Assembly (NCBI GenBank): GCA_002372855.1
Contig: DFIZ01000078.1
Location: 17,627 to 25,188 of the forward strand
From: Bacteroidales bacterium UBA3684
Lineage (GTDB): Bacteria > Bacteroidota > Bacteroidia > Bacteroidales > P3
Length of the DNA stretch: 7,562 bases
Direction: 5' to 3'
Of the stretch, positions 5,731 to 7,562 are shown one piece after another. Every line of letters starts with the position of its first letter. Position 1 is the stretch's first letter. The translations under genes were made by a program, and so were the position numbers. The notes beneath the pieces are model-generated. The model was not told where the DNA came from and made no database searches. It worked only from the letters and a program-made list of their open reading frames with translations.

Positions 5731-7297
5731 AAGCTTCCACGCAGCGGATGCCGTCGAGGGCGGAAGAGACGATGCCGCCGGCATATCCGGCGCCTTCGCC
5801 ACAAGGATACAGACCCTGCAACTGAGGATGTTGCAGGGTTTCTTTGTTTCTGGGTATGCGCACAGGGCTGGAGGTGCGGCTCTCCACGGCCAGCAGCGAG
5901 GCATCGGCAGTGACGAAGCCGTGCATCTTGCGGTCGAAATCCCTGAAAGCCTTGATGAGGCAGTCGACCACGAAAGGCGGCAGCACCTCGTGCAGGGGGG
6001 CGCTGACGCAGTGACCCATGTAGTTGCTCTTGTTGAGACGCGACGAGGGACGGCGCTCGAGGAAGTCGACGAGCCGCTGCGACGGGGCGTCGATGCATCC
6101 GCCGGCGGCCTCGAAAGCGCGGGCCTCGACCCGGCGCTGGAACTCCAGCAAACCCAGCGGACCCTCGGCACCGACGTCCTCGGGGCTCACCGTCACGGCG
6201 ATGCCGCTGTTGGCGAAGGCCGAATTGCGCGCCGCATTGCTCATGCCGTTCACCACCTGCTGCCCTCCGGCCGTGGCGGCAGGCACAATGACGCCTCCGG
6301 GGCACATGCAGAAGGAGAACACTCCGTGTTGAGTGGCTGGGTGGCAGGGTGACTGAGTGGCTGCGAGAACCTGGGTGACAAGGCTGTAGGTGGCCGGCGG
6401 CAGGAGCCTGGAATAGCCCTTGCCGTGATACTGAATCTCGTTGATGAGCTCCTGCGGGTGCTCCACGCGCACGCCGAGGGCGAAGGGCTTGGCCTCGAGC
6501 AGCCAGCCACGGCGGGCAAAGAGCTCATAGATGTCGCGGGCCGAATGGCCTGTGGCGAGGACCACGGCGTCGCCCTCGACGACACCGCCTCCGTCGACGA
6601 CCACCCCGCAGACGCGGCCCTCCTTGACCTTGAGGTCGACAACGCGCGTATTGAAATGATACTCGCCGCCATGCTCCACAACTGTCTGCCGCATGTGGGC
6701 AATGATGGCGGGCAGGCGGTCGGTGCCTATGTGGGCGTGGACGTCGACCATGATGTCGGGGTCGGCGCCGTGGTCGACGAAGAGCTGCAGCACCTCGCCG
6801 ACGTCGCCGCGCTTGGTGGAGCGCGTGTAGAGCTTGCCGTCGCTGTAGGTCCCAGCCCCGCCCTCGCCGAAGCACCAGTTGCTGTCGGGGTTCACCGTCT
6901 TGGTGCGCACCATGCCTACGATGTCGGCCTTGCGCTTCTCCACGGGCTTGCCGCGCTCGATGATGATGGGCTTCATGCCCAGCTGCAGCGCCCTCAGGGC
7001 AGCGAAGAGGCCCGCGGGGCCGGCACCGACAATGACAACCCTGGCCTCACCCCTGCCCCTGGGAATCGTGCCGCCAACGCCCCTCGCCTCGCGAGAGGGG
7101 GCTGGGCTGAGGCTTACGGTGCAGTGGTACACCACCTTGCGGCGGCGGCAGTCGATGCTGCGGCGCACGATGCGCCAGGGCTGGCGCAGCTGGTTTTCGG
7201 CAATGCCGAGGGCCTGCGCCACGGCACGGCGCACGGCGGCCTCGGACTGGTACTCCTCGGGCGTGAGGTCTATCTGTATCTGCTTTTTTTCTTCCAT
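5714..7297 (-). CDS. FAD-dependent dehydrogenase (COG2509 type)
   Basis: A 527-residue flavoprotein of an uncharacterised family; the substrate is unknown. An N-terminal domain (1-63, with RRSIDCRRRKVVYHCTV) precedes the FAD Rossmann fold GAGPAG (91-96). Then come FGEGGAGTYSDGKL (143-156), VVLATGHSARD, FSFCMCPGG (327-335, two cysteines), SRTSSPVRI and the C-terminal FAD contact GEGAGYAGG (500-508). ATG 7297 is chosen over the in-frame start at 7333 because the -7 box lies at 7309-7316, so 7333 would be upstream of the transcript. Two stretches look like in-frame insertions of repeat DNA: residues 64-84 between the N-terminal and FAD domains, and residues about 313-323 just before FSFCMCPGG. 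The conserved motifs are intact, so the enzyme may still fold. Its 3' end overlaps the PorT gene by 17 bp on the opposite strand. Confidence 0.88.
   Translation of the reverse strand: MEEKKQIQIDLTPEEYQSEAAVRRAVAQALGIAENQLRQPWRIVRRSIDCRRRKVVYHCTVSLSPAPSREARGVGGTIPRGRGEARVVIVGAGPAGLFAALRALQLGMKPIIIERGKPVEKRKADIVGMVRTKTVNPDSNWCFGEGGAGTYSDGKLYTRSTKRGDVGEVLQLFVDHGADPDIMVDVHAHIGTDRLPAIIAHMRQTVVEHGGEYHFNTRVVDLKVKEGRVCGVVVDGGGVVEGDAVVLATGHSARDIYELFARRGWLLEAKPFALGVRVEHPQELINEIQYHGKGYSRLLPPATYSLVTQVLAATQSPCHPATQHGVFSFCMCPGGVIVPAATAGGQQVVNGMSNAARNSAFANSGIAVTVSPEDVGAEGPLGLLEFQRRVEARAFEAAGGCIDAPSQRLVDFLERRPSSRLNKSNYMGHCVSAPLHEVLPPFVVDCLIKAFRDFDRKMHGFVTADASLLAVESRTSSPVRIPRNKETLQHPQLQGLYPCGEGAGYAGGIVSSALDGIRCVEAFSLQR
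5814..5850 (+). terminator. Terminator-like hairpin for rightward transcripts inside the opposing gene
   Basis: CCCTGCAAC (5814-5822) pairs perfectly with GTTGCAGGG (5830-5838) around a 7-nt loop, followed on the plus strand by TTTCTTTGTTTC. It lies about 84 nt past the PorT stop codon and could end the ansA-porT transcript. The same bases encode the conserved TLQHPQLQGLYP region of the minus-strand dehydrogenase. The T tract is interrupted, so strength is uncertain. Confidence 0.55.
6330..6361 (-). repeat. In-frame 8-bp repeat array inside the FAD dehydrogenase gene
   Basis: On the plus strand the units are TGAGTGGC, TGGGTGGC, AGGGTGAC and TGAGTGGC, with a degenerate fifth unit to 6369. The unit resembles TGAGTGGA of the array at 2813-2860. 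On the minus strand it encodes residues 313-323 (ATQSPCHPATQ), a stretch of unusual composition directly before the conserved HGVFSFCMCPGG motif. Confidence 0.7.
7045..7112 (-). repeat. GC-rich palindromic element inside the FAD dehydrogenase gene
   Basis: The 15-nt arms at 7045-7059 and 7098-7112 are complementary at 13 of 15 positions, and the interior has a further CTCGCGAG palindrome. On the minus strand the element encodes residues about 62-84 (core PSREARGVGGTIPRGRGE), rich in Gly, Arg and Pro and lying at a domain boundary. The composition resembles translated dispersed palindromes seen in other genomes rather than an enzyme core. Confidence 0.6.
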
Positions 7298-7308
7298 AAT
7301 TCGCGGTG

Positions 7309-7316
7309 CAAAGATA
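7309..7316 (-). promoter_or_regulatory. -7 promoter element of the FAD dehydrogenase gene
   Basis: CAAAGATA on the plus strand reads TATCTTTG on the minus strand, a match to TAnnTTTG. No clean TTTG lies 19-21 nt upstream (TTTT at 7334-7337 is the nearest). The box ends only 11 nt before ATG 7297, so the transcript would have a leader of only about 5-8 nt and no room for a Shine-Dalgarno site. Confidence 0.65.
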
Positions 7317-7367
7317 CGATTTTTTTCTGACATAAAACCTACCCGAGAGGTACATGATTCGGCATTT

Positions 7368-7479
7368 CTTATATTGTTCTTATATCGTTATCATATCGTT
7401 CTCATATACTTCTCATATACTTCTTATATCAGCTATATAAGAAGTATATGAGAAGTATATAGGAAGGATATAAGAAGGG
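7368..7479. repeat. Palindromic array of 11-bp units with a perfect 26-bp hairpin
   Basis: Six units of the type CTTATATCGTT/CTCATATACTT run from 7368 to 7433 in exact 11-bp register. Four units of the opposite orientation (TATATAAGAAG, TATATGAGAAG, TATATAGGAAG, GATATAAGAAG) run from 7434 to 7477. Positions 7404-7429 pair perfectly with 7435-7460 around the loop CAGCT, and an imperfect stem continues outward. Neither strand has a T tract at the stem end, so it is not a classical intrinsic terminator. The right-hand end recurs at 1-18. It fills most of the 159-nt gap between the partial gene at the right edge and the start region of the dehydrogenase. Confidence 0.9.
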
Positions 7480-7492
7480 CGGTAAGATGTGG

Positions 7493-7562
7493 CTATTTGA
7501 CCCCTCGGTGGTCGAGGGCGCGGTGGAAGGCGGCGGCGTTGCGCTGGTGCTCGGCGAGGGTG
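7493..7562 (-). CDS. C-terminal end of an unidentified protein (partial)
   Basis: On the minus strand an open frame enters from the right edge and ends at a TAG (plus 7493-7495). The 22 visible residues begin TLAEHQRNAAAFHRALDH and end RGVK, likely helical. Nearly all third positions are G or C, as in the confident genes here, which supports real coding. The piece is too short to assign a family. The gene reads toward the palindromic repeat and would be followed by the dehydrogenase on the same strand. Confidence 0.55.
   Translation of the reverse strand, partial: TLAEHQRNAAAFHRALDHRGVK

Noticed and set aside
7298..7333. 12-codon N-terminal extension of the FAD dehydrogenase
   Set aside because: The extension spans the TATCTTTG promoter box; the internal ATG at 7297 starts directly before the conserved N-terminal domain.
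7404..7460. Intrinsic terminator of the right-edge gene
   Set aside because: The stem is long and AU-rich, and no T tract follows on either strand.
7368..7479. CRISPR array
   Set aside because: The units are contiguous 11-bp repeats without spacers, inverted about a centre, and no cas gene is present.

Overview
The window looks like chromosomal DNA of a GC-rich member of the Bacteroidales. Four sites carry the Bacteroidetes promoter element TAnnTTTG (TATTTTTG or TATCTTTG), two of them with a TTTG element 19-20 nt upstream. Shine-Dalgarno sequences are weak or absent, one gene is PorT-like (a protein of the Bacteroidetes type IX secretion system), and the other proteins read as Bacteroidetes versions of their families. 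Genes are GC-rich with G/C third positions, while the gaps are AT-rich and filled with short repeats.

Layout: 1-118 is non-coding and opens in the tail of a dispersed repeat. 151-906 (+) is an NfsA-like nitroreductase. 944-2815 (+) is a long-chain acyl-CoA ligase with its own promoter in the end of the nitroreductase gene. 2889-3677 (+) is a Wza/OPX-type polysaccharide export lipoprotein. 3777-3847 (+) is tRNA-Gln(TTG), with its own promoter, a leader hairpin and a strong terminator. 3952-4971 (+) is a type I L-asparaginase, followed after 9 nt by a PorT-like barrel protein (4981-5730, +). 5714-7297 (-) is a COG2509-type FAD-dependent dehydrogenase that overlaps the PorT gene tail to tail. 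7334-7492 is a non-coding palindromic repeat region. 7493-7562 (-) is the C-terminus of an unidentified gene.

The genes do not form one pathway. They are housekeeping and envelope functions: flavin redox, fatty acid activation, surface polysaccharide export, asparagine breakdown and protein secretion. No defence system, transposase or CRISPR array is visible.

The most unusual content is the set of small repeats and the way they enter genes. (a) An 11-bp-period element forms a perfect 26-bp hairpin at 7404-7460, and its last 18 bp recur exactly at position 1. (b) An 8-bp-period element (TGARTGNN) lies after the acyl-CoA ligase and again, in frame, inside the FAD dehydrogenase. (c) AATTGAAAATTGAA-type repeats supply the translation start regions of two genes; an inverted copy encodes much of the PorT signal peptide. 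(d) A GC-rich palindrome encodes an in-frame linker in the FAD dehydrogenase. A terminator-like hairpin for rightward transcription also lies inside the coding sequence of that dehydrogenase.
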